Shown here: positions 16,168 to 23,801 of the stretch, in pieces | Position numbering within the stretch: position 1 is the first letter of the stretch | Layout of the letters: each line of letters opens with the position of its first letter | Assembly: GCA_947086895.1 (NCBI GenBank) | Contig: CAMUAR010000037.1 | Coordinates: forward strand, 1 to 34,311 | DNA: 34,311 nt | Source: an uncultured Lachnospiraceae bacterium | Lineage (GTDB): Bacteria; Bacillota; Clostridia; Lachnospirales; Lachnospiraceae | Reading direction: 5' to 3' | The notes under the pieces: generated by a model | What the model was told of the DNA's origin: nothing | Seen by the model: only the letters and a program-made list of their open reading frames with translations | Database searches by the model: none | Made by a program: the position numbers and the translations under genes

Positions 16168-17630
16168 CAAATCTCCAGTTTATCAATAGCGATTCGAATT
16201 CGGCGCAGGCTTTCCTCCTTGCCGAGAATCGACATAATCTCATAAGCTCCGCCCGGCGTAGACTGCTTTCCTGAAACCGCAGTGCGCACCGGCCAAAGTC
16301 CCTGACCATTCTTGATACCTTTCTCGCTGATATAACCCATCAAAAGACTTTCGATCGCCGGAATGCTGTAATCATTAAGTTCCTCAAACCTCGGAAGAAG
16401 TTCCTTCAGCACCAAAAGAGAACTTGCCGCATCCGTTTTCATTTTTTTATGTGTAAACATTGCTGTATCGTACTCTGGAAGCTGTTCAAAAAAGTCAATC
16501 AGCCCTGCGATATCACAAAAGGTCTCGATTCTTGTCTTTACCAGATCAGCAATCGCTTTTTTGTCACAATCCTTTGTTACAACTTTGTCAATATACGGCA
16601 TCGCCTCGGCATAATACGCCTCGTTATCCATCTTCTTGATATACTCGGAATTCATCCATTTTAATTTCTGCATATCAAACACTGCTGGAGACTTGCTGAT
16701 ATTGTGATAATCAAATTCGCGGATCAGATCGTCAAGCGAAAAAATTTCCTCGTTCCCCGATGGACTCCAGCCAAGCAGCGCGATAAAATTGACAATCGCT
16801 TCCGTCACAAACCCTTGCTCAAGCAAATCCTCAAAGGAAGAATGACCGCTGCGCTTCGCAAGCTTTTTGTGCTCTTCATTTGTAATAAGAGGACAATGGA
16901 TATACACGGGCTCGTCCCAGCCAAACGCATGATATAACCTTGTGTATTTCGGGGTGGACGACAAATATTCATTGCCCCGCACAACATGCGTAATACCCAT
17001 GAGATGGTCGTCAATGACATTTGCAAAATTATAAGTTGGGAAGCCGTCAGACTTAATTAAAATCATATCGTCAAGCTCCTCGTTCTCCACGGTGATCTCA
17101 CCGTAAATTGCATCCGTAAATGTTGTTGTACCCGTCGTTGGAACATTTTGGCGAATTACATAAGACCGGCCTGCCGCAAGATTTTGTTCCACTTCCTCCC
17201 GGCTCAAATTCAGACAATGTTTGTCGTATTTTGTAATCTCCTTCGCCTCGCCGTCCTCCTCAGAAACAACACTCTTTAAACCAGCAAGCCGCTCCTTATC
17301 ACAAAAACAATAATATGCCTCGCCCTTTTCAACAAGCTGCTTGGCATATTCCAGATAAAGCCCCGTTCTCACACGCTCACTCTGCACATAAGGACCAAAT
17401 CCCTTGTCTTTATCTGGTCCTTCGTCATGAATCAGCCCCGTTTTCTCCATTGTACGGTAAATAATATCCACCGCGCCTTCTACATATCGCTCCTGGTCTG
17501 TATCTTCAATCCTCAAAATAAAATCCCCGCTCTCGTGCTTCGCAATCAGAAACTCGTAGAGTGCGGTTCTTAAATTTCCAACGTGCATCTTTCCCGTTGG
17601 ACTTGGCGCATATCTTGTACGAACCTTCAA
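16167..17630 (-). CDS. gltX: Glutamyl-tRNA synthetase
   Basis: 487 residues, normal length for bacterial GluRS. The class I signatures are [20 protein letters not shown] (HIGH-type motif HVGN at 16-19) and [11 protein letters not shown] (KMSKS-type motif at 256-260, altered to KLAKR). It charges tRNA-Glu and, in organisms lacking GlnRS, also tRNA-Gln. The start is TTG at 17630 with AGGAGGG about 7 nt upstream, giving the canonical [11 protein letters not shown]; no ATG is near. It is followed without a gap by the helicase gene. No T-box leader is seen in the 82-bp gap before it. Confidence 0.95.
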   Translation of the reverse strand: MKVRTRYAPSPTGKMHVGNLRTALYEFLIAKHESGDFILRIEDTDQERYVEGAVDIIYRTMEKTGLIHDEGPDKDKGFGPYVQSERVRTGLYLEYAKQLVEKGEAYYCFCDKERLAGLKSVVSEEDGEAKEITKYDKHCLNLSREEVEQNLAAGRSYVIRQNVPTTGTTTFTDAIYGEITVENEELDDMILIKSDGFPTYNFANVIDDHLMGITHVVRGNEYLSSTPKYTRLYHAFGWDEPVYIHCPLITNEEHKKLAKRSGHSSFEDLLEQGFVTEAIVNFIALLGWSPSGNEEIFSLDDLIREFDYHNISKSPAVFDMQKLKWMNSEYIKKMDNEAYYAEAMPYIDKVVTKDCDKKAIADLVKTRIETFCDIAGLIDFFEQLPEYDTAMFTHKKMKTDAASSLLVLKELLPRFEELNDYSIPAIESLLMGYISEKGIKNGQGLWPVRTAVSGKQSTPGGAYEIMSILGKEESLRRIRIAIDKLEI

Positions 17631-17712
17631 ACAAATCCCTCCTGTTCATAAAAACATTAAATTTTGGCAGGGAAGCCTTCCAGCTGCCCCTGCCTGCACA
17701 AATTGTTCCATT

Positions 17713-18489
17713 TTATTTTTGATCCAACTGATGAATGATATCCTCCAATCTATTGAGCGAACGAATAATTTCTCCGCTTGTTTCATCCATCTCCTGCGCA
17801 AGTTTTTGCACCTCGCCTGCCACCACCGAAAATCCTTTGCCATGCTCGCCTGCCCTTGCCGCCTCAATCGATGCGTTCAGTGCCAGCATTCTCTGTTTTC
17901 CGCTAAAACCTGTAATCTTCCTCGCACTGTCACTCGCTATATCAATCTCTTTTGTCGCGTTGGTGATATTCGCTGTCAATCCGCCAAAAATCTCTTGATT
18001 TATTTTTGCAGTATAGCTGGTATGCACAAATATATTGACAACTTCTCCAAGAAGATGTGCTGCCGCTTCTACCTCGTCGCGCTGGCGCACCTTAACTTTT
18101 CGCAGTGCATCAATATAAGATTCTTCTTTAATACCAAGTTCTTCTGCGATTTTTCGAAATTCATCGTCACTCAGATTTTCCAAAAACACCTGTCCGCCAA
18201 CCACTTTTCCAAGCTCGGTTCCATCCTCAAGAACAAGAGGAATAGAAAACTCAAACATCCCCGCATGGCAGGAATAAACGCCTTGTCCCTCGCGCTGACA
18301 TTTCTCACAGCGCCTGGCTCCTTCCTTGTTGCTGCGCGTCAGTCTGCTGCAAAAGTCTGTAAAATTATAACGTTTGCTTATGTATTTTCCGCCCATTTCC
18401 ATTGCAGCAACAGCAAGTCCTGTGCTTTTTGCCCAGTTTCTCATAATTTCTTCAAATTTGTTCATGTCGCAAAAATCTTGAATTTTCAT
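17713..18489 (-). CDS. Soluble PocR-domain chemoreceptor-like protein
   Basis: 258 residues; the ATG at 18489 has an AGAGGTAT site, and the longer frame to 18549 has none. Residues about 5-150 match the PocR ligand-sensing domain, with Cys47, Cys61, Cys64 and Cys74 (CSRL, RCEKC, SCHAG) in the pattern typical of that family. The C-terminus holds a short methyl-accepting chemoreceptor signalling tip ([32 protein letters not shown]). No membrane segment exists, so it is cytoplasmic. The MCP stalk is truncated: adaptation helices on either side are short. It probably reports an internal ligand to CheA/CheW, encoded elsewhere. It follows an Hpt gene by 104 bp. Confidence 0.82.
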   Translation of the reverse strand: MKIQDFCDMNKFEEIMRNWAKSTGLAVAAMEMGGKYISKRYNFTDFCSRLTRSNKEGARRCEKCQREGQGVYSCHAGMFEFSIPLVLEDGTELGKVVGGQVFLENLSDDEFRKIAEELGIKEESYIDALRKVKVRQRDEVEAAAHLLGEVVNIFVHTSYTAKINQEIFGGLTANITNATKEIDIASDSARKITGFSGKQRMLALNASIEAARAGEHGKGFSVVAGEVQKLAQEMDETSGEIIRSLNRLEDIIHQLDQK

Positions 18490-18593
18490 TATGATACCTC
18501 TTTCTTGTATGTTACTGAGTCTGTCAGCAATAGTGCGTCTTTCTGCCAAAAAAACAACCTATATTTTCTCTTCATACATAAAGACTTTCTAAC

Positions 18594-18953
18594 CTACGGT
18601 AAACATTTTAAAAGCGTATCGTTCACTTTTGCATATTCTGCTCTGATCTCCGGCATCATTCCCACTGCTTCCTCCCATTGATCTGCCCGCAAAAGCTCCA
18701 CTTGCTTTGCCACTAATCCATGCAGTGCCATAATAGAAAGATTGCCGCACACACCTTTCAGCGTGTGAGAAGCTGCCATTGCTCCCTCCTTGTCTTCCTG
18801 TGCCACCGCGTCCTCCAGTTTTCCAAAGTTTGGGTCAACCGGAAACTTCTTTAAAAATTTCACAAGCATATTGGTATTTCCCATAAAACGCTCAAGCGCT
18901 CCGGCAACATCAATTCCTGCCTGTTCCAACTGATTTCTCAATGTCTCGTCCAT
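18594..18953 (-). CDS. Stand-alone Hpt phosphotransfer protein
   Basis: 119 residues from ATG 18953, chosen because AAGGAG lies 10 nt upstream; the longer frame (to 18983) has no site. The histidine-phosphotransfer motif AASHTLKGVCGNLSIMAL carries the phospho-His at residue 63. The fold is a four-helix bundle typical of HPt proteins. It should shuttle phosphate from a hybrid kinase to a response regulator, plausibly the HD-GYP protein encoded 51 bp upstream. No kinase lies in the window, so the donor is unknown. Confidence 0.88.
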   Translation of the reverse strand: MDETLRNQLEQAGIDVAGALERFMGNTNMLVKFLKKFPVDPNFGKLEDAVAQEDKEGAMAASHTLKGVCGNLSIMALHGLVAKQVELLRADQWEEAVGMMPEIRAEYAKVNDTLLKCLP

Positions 18954-19004
18954 ATTGCAAAACTCCTTTCCTTCACCCATCAATAACCCAAGCTAAATTT
19001 GTCT

Positions 19005-20072
19005 TTATTTATGACCATCAGCAAACGCCTCAATCTGCCCGCGCGCATACTCCAGGCATTTTAAAAGCTCCGGCGAAAACTGCCCGCATTTTCCATCAAC
19101 AATCATCTGGTATGCCGTCGGTTTATCAAACGGCTTTTTGTACACACGCTCGCTTACAAGAGCATCGTAAACATCCACAATAGACACCAGCCTTGCAGAG
19201 AGCGGTATCTCGTCTCCCTTAAGTTTGTCAGGATAGCCTTTCCCGTCATGACGTTCATGATGATGTCTGACAATCTCATACGAAGCCTTGAACAATTCAT
19301 CATGCACCATGTTCGTTTTATCCAGGATTTCACATCCTTTTGTCGTATGGCTGTTCATAATCTCCCGCTCCTCGTCGGTCAGCCTTCCAGGTTTCAACAA
19401 AACATTGTCCGGCACTGCAATCTTACCGACATCATGAACGACGGAGGCGCGCACAATAACATTCATCTGTTCTTTTGTCAGCCCTGATTCCGGAAAAAGC
19501 TTCATATATGCTTCCGCAATGATCCTTGTCATTCCTTTCACACGCTGAATATGTTCTCCAGATTCCAAGTCGCGGAACTCGACAATATTGCTGATTGCCT
19601 CCAGCAAGTTATCATAATACTCATTCAGCTTCGCCTGCTGCTCACTCAGCTTTGCGCTCTGATAGCGCAAGATATCTTCCAACCGGCCCTTGTTTTGACT
19701 GTTCTCAATTAAATTTATCACGCGCTTGCGCACAATCTGCGCGACAAACGGCTTATTGATCACAGCGGAAGCTCCAAGCTCATAACATGATAACTCTGTT
19801 CTCTGATCCGTATCTGCGGTAATCATCACGGCAGGGATTTTGTCAAGTATCCCCTCCTCGTTCATCGCTTTCAGCACCTGATGTCCGTCAACAACCGGCA
19901 TCATCAAATCCAACAACACAATAACAATGTCATCCGCATAAGTATTCAGCTTGAGCATCGCTTCCCTTCCATCCTGCGCCGTGATAACGTTGTACCGGTC
20001 CGACTCAAACATCTGCCGCAAAAGTTCCCGGTTCAATTCCTCATCATCAACAACTAGAATAGTCCTCCTCAT
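19005..20072 (-). CDS. Response regulator with HD-GYP phosphodiesterase domain
   Basis: 355 residues. The receiver domain (1-118) has the phospho-acceptor Asp55 (LLDLMMPVVDGHQ) and Lys107 (INKPF). A coiled linker (about 125-165) leads to an HD-GYP domain (about 165-345) with HDVGK (213-217), the HHERHDGKGYP signature (271-281) and a conserved C-terminal part. HD-GYP proteins of this form cleave cyclic di-GMP; all visible catalytic residues are intact. The ATG at 20072 has GGAGG 6 nt upstream. It heads the run HD-GYP regulator, Hpt, PocR receptor. Some HD-GYP proteins act on cGAMP or as scaffolds, so the substrate is not certain. Confidence 0.92.
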   Translation of the reverse strand: MRRTILVVDDEELNRELLRQMFESDRYNVITAQDGREAMLKLNTYADDIVIVLLDLMMPVVDGHQVLKAMNEEGILDKIPAVMITADTDQRTELSCYELGASAVINKPFVAQIVRKRVINLIENSQNKGRLEDILRYQSAKLSEQQAKLNEYYDNLLEAISNIVEFRDLESGEHIQRVKGMTRIIAEAYMKLFPESGLTKEQMNVIVRASVVHDVGKIAVPDNVLLKPGRLTDEEREIMNSHTTKGCEILDKTNMVHDELFKASYEIVRHHHERHDGKGYPDKLKGDEIPLSARLVSIVDVYDALVSERVYKKPFDKPTAYQMIVDGKCGQFSPELLKCLEYARGQIEAFADGHK

Positions 20073-20121
20073 TTGCTTTCCTCCCTGAATATTATTTGCC
20101 AGCTATAATTCAATCACTTTA

Positions 20122-20150
20122 ACTATAGCATAAATCATTCATTTCTTCAA
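20122..20150 (-). promoter_or_regulatory. Sigma-A promoter of the HD-GYP/Hpt/PocR cluster
   Basis: On the minus strand, TTGAAG (20145-20150), 17 bp, TATAGT (20122-20127), about 50 nt before the ATG at 20072. Confidence 0.65.
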
Positions 20151-20245
20151 TTGGAAACAATCAAAAAAATTTGGAAAATTTACGACGCCAGATCACTTTT
20201 ATCTAAAATACGGACAAATCATGCTTCTGCACAATATATAAGGTC

Positions 20246-20274
20246 TTGAATTTACAGTGCAGGCATATTATAAT
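20246..20274 (+). promoter_or_regulatory. Sigma-A promoter of the flavoprotein gene
   Basis: TTGAAT (20246-20251), 17 bp, perfect TATAAT (20269-20274). Start near 20281, leaving a 134-nt leader. Confidence 0.7.
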
Positions 20275-20280
20275 TTAACT

Positions 20281-20414
20281 CTATCGAAGAAATTTTTTCT
20301 TTAAAAAATGGAAATATGCGTGAAAGACTTGAAAACTCTTTCACACACAAGTTTGTGTCGGCGCTGCATCCGCAAACTTGAAATGCGCAAAAAGCAGCGC
20401 AGAAATGAGGATAT
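20281..20414 (+). promoter_or_regulatory. Folded leader of the flavoprotein gene
   Basis: Three pairings are visible: GTGAAAGA/TCTTTCAC (20320-20327 and 20337-20344, 8 bp perfect), CAAGTTTG (20348-20355) with CAAACTTG (20373-20380), and GCGCTGC (20361-20367) with GCAGCGC (20394-20400). The second and third cross in sequence order, so they compete or form a pseudoknot. The last stem ends 14 nt before the ATG, near GAGGATAT. I know no named riboswitch of this shape. Confidence 0.4.
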
Positions 20415-21035
20415 ATGAAAGTATTGATGATCAATGGCAGTCCGCACAAAACAGGCTGCACTTTTACTGCGTTGTCCGAGGCTGCCGCACAGCTTAAGAC
20501 CCATGGAATTGAGAGCGAAATTATACATATTGGAAACGGCAGCATACCAGGCTGCACTGCATGCGGCGGATGTTCTGGAAAAGGATTTTGCGTATTTCAG
20601 GACACGGTAAACGAAACCATCCAAAAAGCCAAAACTTCAGATGGTTTTCTGATTGGTTCCCCTGTTTATTACGCCTCCCCAAACGGATCTCTGATCTCGT
20701 TTCTCGACCGGTTGTTCTACGCGGGAGGAAGCGCTTTTGCATACAAACCAGCTGCCGCTGTAACATCTGCACGCCGTGCAGGTACTACTTCTTCTTTTGA
20801 AGTGATAAATAAATATTTTACAATCAACAATATGCCGATTGTTTCCTCCCAATATTGGAATATGGTGCATGGAAGCACCCCGGAAGATGTAAAAAAGGAT
20901 CTGGAAGGACTTCAGACAATACGACGCCTTGCAGACAATATGGCGTGGCTGTTAAACTGCATCGACGCAGGACGCGCACAGGGCATTGTGCCTGCTGTGC
21001 CAGAGACAAGACTTCACACAAACTTTATTCGATAA
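20415..21035 (+). CDS. Iron-sulfur flavoprotein / NAD(P)H oxidoreductase-like
   Basis: 206 residues, flavodoxin-like fold (NADPH-dependent FMN reductase family). The phosphate-binding loop INGSPHKTGCT (6-16) starts the domain. The compact cysteine motif C47-x2-C50-x2-C53-x5-C59 matches that of iron-sulfur flavoproteins (Isf), which bind a 4Fe-4S cluster next to FMN and pass electrons to oxygen-stress acceptors in anaerobes. GSPVYYASPNGSLISFLDR is the second typical segment. A GAGGATAT site precedes the ATG at 20415. It is monocistronic with a structured leader upstream, on the strand opposite to its neighbours. The physiological donor and acceptor are unknown. Confidence 0.85.
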   Translation: MKVLMINGSPHKTGCTFTALSEAAAQLKTHGIESEIIHIGNGSIPGCTACGGCSGKGFCVFQDTVNETIQKAKTSDGFLIGSPVYYASPNGSLISFLDRLFYAGGSAFAYKPAAAVTSARRAGTTSSFEVINKYFTINNMPIVSSQYWNMVHGSTPEDVKKDLEGLQTIRRLADNMAWLLNCIDAGRAQGIVPAVPETRLHTNFIR

Positions 21036-21162
21036 GCAAGATATTTTTATAAGATACAAAAAATTTTAATCAAACATCGCGAAAACTTGTGTGATTTTTT
21101 TGTTGTGAAACATATCTGAAAAATAAAATTTGTGTGAAAATAAATTTTTAAACACGTCATTA

Positions 21163-21283
21163 TACTGCGGCGCACAATAAAAATTTTTTATTTTTCCAAG
21201 AAAGACAGGTTGCATTATGATAGCTGATGGATTGACTACCGCAGTATTTCAAATTTGATATTTCATACTTATGCGCCGCAGTA
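21163..21283. mobile_element. MITE-like 121-bp element with perfect 12-bp inverted repeats
   Basis: TACTGCGGCGCA (21163-21174) and its exact reverse complement (21272-21283) bound a non-coding 121-bp segment. The core CCGCAGTA recurs inside at 21239-21246. No T-run follows either arm, which argues against a plain terminator, though RNA folding could still act at the flavoprotein 3' end. No duplicated target site is obvious. It may be a small non-autonomous element or a DNA-binding site array. Confidence 0.4.
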
Positions 21284-21306
21284 CAACAAAAATTAAAAAA
21301 AATCTC

Positions 21307-22320
21307 TTATCCTTGCAGTTCTCCTACCGATCGGCCCTGCAGCACTTTGCCGCCCACAATAATATGCTCTGTCGGCGTTGTCTTAGGGTTTTCAATCAGC
21401 TGAATCAACCGTGACGCTGCTTCTTTTCCAATGCGGTTTGCATCCTGTTCAAGCGTCATAAGAGGAGGTTCCAACGCCTTCGCATAGCTGATTCCATCAT
21501 AGCCGACAACAGATATATCATGCGGAATTTTTAAGTTTCTCTGTTTGATTACATTGATCCCTCCTATTGCAGTAAAATCATCGGGATACAAAATGCAAGT
21601 GGGCGACGCCTTTAAATCAAGCAGCTTTTCTGTCATTTTTGCTGCTGTCTTGGTATCTCGGTACGGACAGACAAGCAGATAGTCCTCCGGCACTTTCAGT
21701 CCAAGTTCTTCCATTGTTCGGCAAAAACCTGTCACACGGTCGCGGGTGACTGCGGAATCGTCACCATGTATAAAGGCAATTTTTCGATGTCCCAACTTAT
21801 ATACTTGCAAGATCAGATCTCTTACTCCCTGAATATTGTCTGAGATAACCGAAGTGGTATGCTCACAAACATGATCAATTGTCACAATCGGAATTCCGCT
21901 TTCAACCAATTCCAGCACTTCCCGATTGTTAAAATCAATACAGGCAATCACAACGCCGTCAACTCCTCGGTAACGACAATGTTCTGTGTAAGTCGTCGCC
22001 TTTTTGCCAATATGATTGTTGATAAATGTGATATCATAGCCTCTTGATTCCGCCTCTTCTTTTACACTCTGCAATACTTTGGCAAAATGCTCATTGGCAA
22101 GACCACTGTGCGCCGCATCAAAAAATAAAATTCCCAAATTATATGTTCGGTTTGTTTTTAATGCGATTGCCGCCGAGTTTGGGAAATAGCCCATCTCTTT
22201 TGCCACTCCATTAATATAATCTCTTTTTTCTCTGCTGATGTCGCTATAACCGTTCAGTGCTTTGCTGACTGTCGCTACAGAAACGTTACACCGCGCAGCA
22301 ATGTCCTTTACTGATATCAT
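21307..22320 (-). CDS. LacI-family transcriptional regulator
   Basis: 337 residues from ATG 22320 with GGGGGG-rich ribosome binding site; the open frame extends upstream with no site. The N-terminal helix-turn-helix ISVKDIAARCNVSVATVSKALNGY is diagnostic. A periplasmic-binding-like effector domain follows (about 60-337), with VDGVVIACI and ISVVGYDGISYAKALEPPLMTLEQD, typical of sugar-responsive repressors. No sugar gene adjoins it, so it is an orphan. The only glycosidase in the window, the GH4 gene, is 10 kb away. An AACGATT-type half-palindrome at about 22486-22497, upstream of its -10, may be an auto-operator. Confidence 0.92.
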   Translation of the reverse strand: MISVKDIAARCNVSVATVSKALNGYSDISREKRDYINGVAKEMGYFPNSAAIALKTNRTYNLGILFFDAAHSGLANEHFAKVLQSVKEEAESRGYDITFINNHIGKKATTYTEHCRYRGVDGVVIACIDFNNREVLELVESGIPIVTIDHVCEHTTSVISDNIQGVRDLILQVYKLGHRKIAFIHGDDSAVTRDRVTGFCRTMEELGLKVPEDYLLVCPYRDTKTAAKMTEKLLDLKASPTCILYPDDFTAIGGINVIKQRNLKIPHDISVVGYDGISYAKALEPPLMTLEQDANRIGKEAASRLIQLIENPKTTPTEHIIVGGKVLQGRSVGELQG

Positions 22321-22645
22321 TGTTCTTCCCCCCCTTATATCAAAAATCTTTCCATCACATTTGTTGTGATCGCTGAAAACATACCACAGAAAGTCCGAAA
22401 TTTTGCTGAGATTCACAAACTTCTTATTGCCCTATAATGAAGGTAAAATTTCCCTGAAAATTATAATATATTTCACAAAAATGTCTTAATCGTTTTCGTA
22501 TTTCTATTATACCAAAAAAAAACAAGAAATCAACGATGAAATTCACAGAAAATCTATTTTTTGTCAGAAAAAAATAGTATATCCCAACTAATATCTGAAA
22601 TATCCAATCACATTAGATTTGTAATTTTTTTTCTATTCTTGCACA

Positions 22646-23347
22646 TGAAAAAGCCCGGCATCATTTTCTTATGACACCGGGCCTTTACTGTGACTGATCC
22701 ACTGGAGTATACCTCCTTGTATTATTCTGTTTTTTGTCCAGATTGCTTTTCAGGCTCTTTCTTGTTTTTAGTTCCTGTTATTGGTTTGATGTAACCCATT
22801 TCACTTTGTTAAGGAGCGACTATATATAATGTGGAGTGCTTCTTGCCAGTGGGGGCTACCACTTTCGCTACCATCCACTGTCGTTCCGTTCGTTCTTGGC
22901 ATTTTATCTTAAAATATATACTTTTATTTGATAAAATACCGAAGGCTTGTCAGTACATTGGACTATACCTGCCTTTCTTTTATTCTAATAATTGAGGTGG
23001 AACGCTTCCTCTTTTTGGTTTCAAGTGCCAACAGTTGTAAAATCAAGGCAACCTGTACAAGTTACTCTCCCTTATATGGACGATACTTTTTACTATCATC
23101 CTGTTTGTTCTGTGCCTTTTCATTTATTATTAAAATTATAGGCTTTTATCGAAACAAACTTTTGAAGGCTTATTAGTACATTGGACTGTACCTTCCTTTC
23201 TTCATTTTGATGGGGCAGATCGTTATGTCTTCAATGGACTGTACCTCCTTTTCTTTTTTTGATGAGGTGGAACGCTACATTTTCATTGGACCGTACCCGC
23301 CTTCCTTGGATTTGTTTGAGAGTTTTTTTGTTTCTCTCGTTTATCTT
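22646..23347 (-). ncRNA. Candidate ~700-nt structured non-coding RNA with repeat boxes
   Basis: The span runs from a strong promoter to a strong terminator with no ORF bearing a ribosome binding site. Open frames on both strands lack sites. Repeats: GGTAYRGTCCA at 23284-23298, 23232-23246, 23179-23193, 22956-22970, 22700-22714, plus a degenerate copy near 23077-23088. The first three are spaced 52-53 bp. The 39-bp segments 22941-22979 and 23164-23202 agree at 35 positions and both can fold as AAGG(C)...CCUU around GUAY...GUAC, with one change preserving the pair. AGCGTTCCACCTCA occurs twice exactly (22993-23006, 23263-23276). An 11-bp stem at about 22898-22942 and a CAGTGG/CCACTG stem with a GAAA loop add structure. 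The class is unknown. Confidence 0.6.
22648..22686 (-). terminator. Terminator of the 700-nt non-coding RNA
   Basis: Arms 22653-22664 and 22671-22682 fold into a 12-bp stem on minus (two wobbles), with loop AAGAAA, then TTTTT and CATG. Strong intrinsic terminator, read on the minus strand only. Confidence 0.85.
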
Positions 23348-23353
23348 GGTCTT

Positions 23354-23382
23354 ATTATAGTGCAAAAAAATCAGTTTGTCAA
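23354..23382 (-). promoter_or_regulatory. Consensus sigma-A promoter of the non-coding RNA
   Basis: On minus: perfect TTGACA (23377-23382), 17-bp spacer, perfect TATAAT (23354-23359). Upstream (23383-23430) alternate A- and T-tracts resemble an UP element. This is the strongest promoter in the window, and no protein gene follows for 1 kb. Confidence 0.85.
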
Positions 23383-23638
23383 TAGGAAATTTTGAAAATT
23401 TAAAAATAATTTTTAAATTCACTGAATATTAGATAATATACTATAAAAAGGCTGTTAAATTCATCTCTTGGGTATGTCGGAAACCCCTTCTCACCATTGT
23501 TTTGCTTTTCATTTCTATAATTATATTTGCTGCTCACCGCAAATTTCTTTTTACGAGCTTAACAATGCCATAGAAAAATTTTATATTCTTTAAAGATAAG
23601 CTTTTATTATTTTTAATATACTTTTCCAAATAAAATAA

Positions 23639-23721
23639 GGCTGCTGAAAAACGCAATTACCACTCAATACCATATCTTGCCCGATACCGTATTTTGTGAA
23701 AATTATCGTTTTGCAGCAGCC
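23639..23721. repeat. MITE-like inverted repeat element, nested hairpin
   Basis: 15-bp arms 23639-23653 and 23707-23721 match with one mismatch (GGCTGCTG...ACG). Inside lies a second hairpin, ATACCATATC/GATACCGTAT (23667-23676, 23683-23692). On minus it is followed by TTATTTTATTT, so it may also end the foldase operon whose stop is at 23802. The GGCTG(C)TGCAAAA arm type recalls ends of some insertion sequences, which is only a memory-based resemblance. The remaining stretch 23425-23638 shows no gene. Confidence 0.45.
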
Positions 23722-23801
23722 CTGTAAAGCAGGTTTTCATTTGAAAATTTTTCTTACACAGCTCTTATAATAAACTGACATACAACAACTTTGCCTTTAT
23801 A

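Noticed and set aside
17631..17712. T-box leader before gltX
   Set aside because: Only 82 bp, without the TGGNACCGCG T-box sequence; a GGCAGGG/CCCTGCC hairpin is present but lacks a T-run.
22440..22640. Gene or RNA upstream of the LacI gene
   Set aside because: Only A/T-rich promoter-like sequence (TATAAT without a good -35) and one AACGATT half-site; nothing else can be supported.
22690..22830. 25-residue ORF at the 3' end of the non-coding RNA (opens MGYIKPITGTKNKKEPEKQS)
   Set aside because: No ribosome site near its ATG and a stop four codons upstream; kept as part of the RNA.
22928..23176. 82-residue plus-strand ORF over the non-coding RNA
   Set aside because: No ribosome site, no recognisable composition and it runs antisense to a strong promoter; it is a chance frame.
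23163..23300. CRISPR array
   Set aside because: The 52-53 bp units are not spacer-repeat in form; the units differ throughout and only three lie in tandem.
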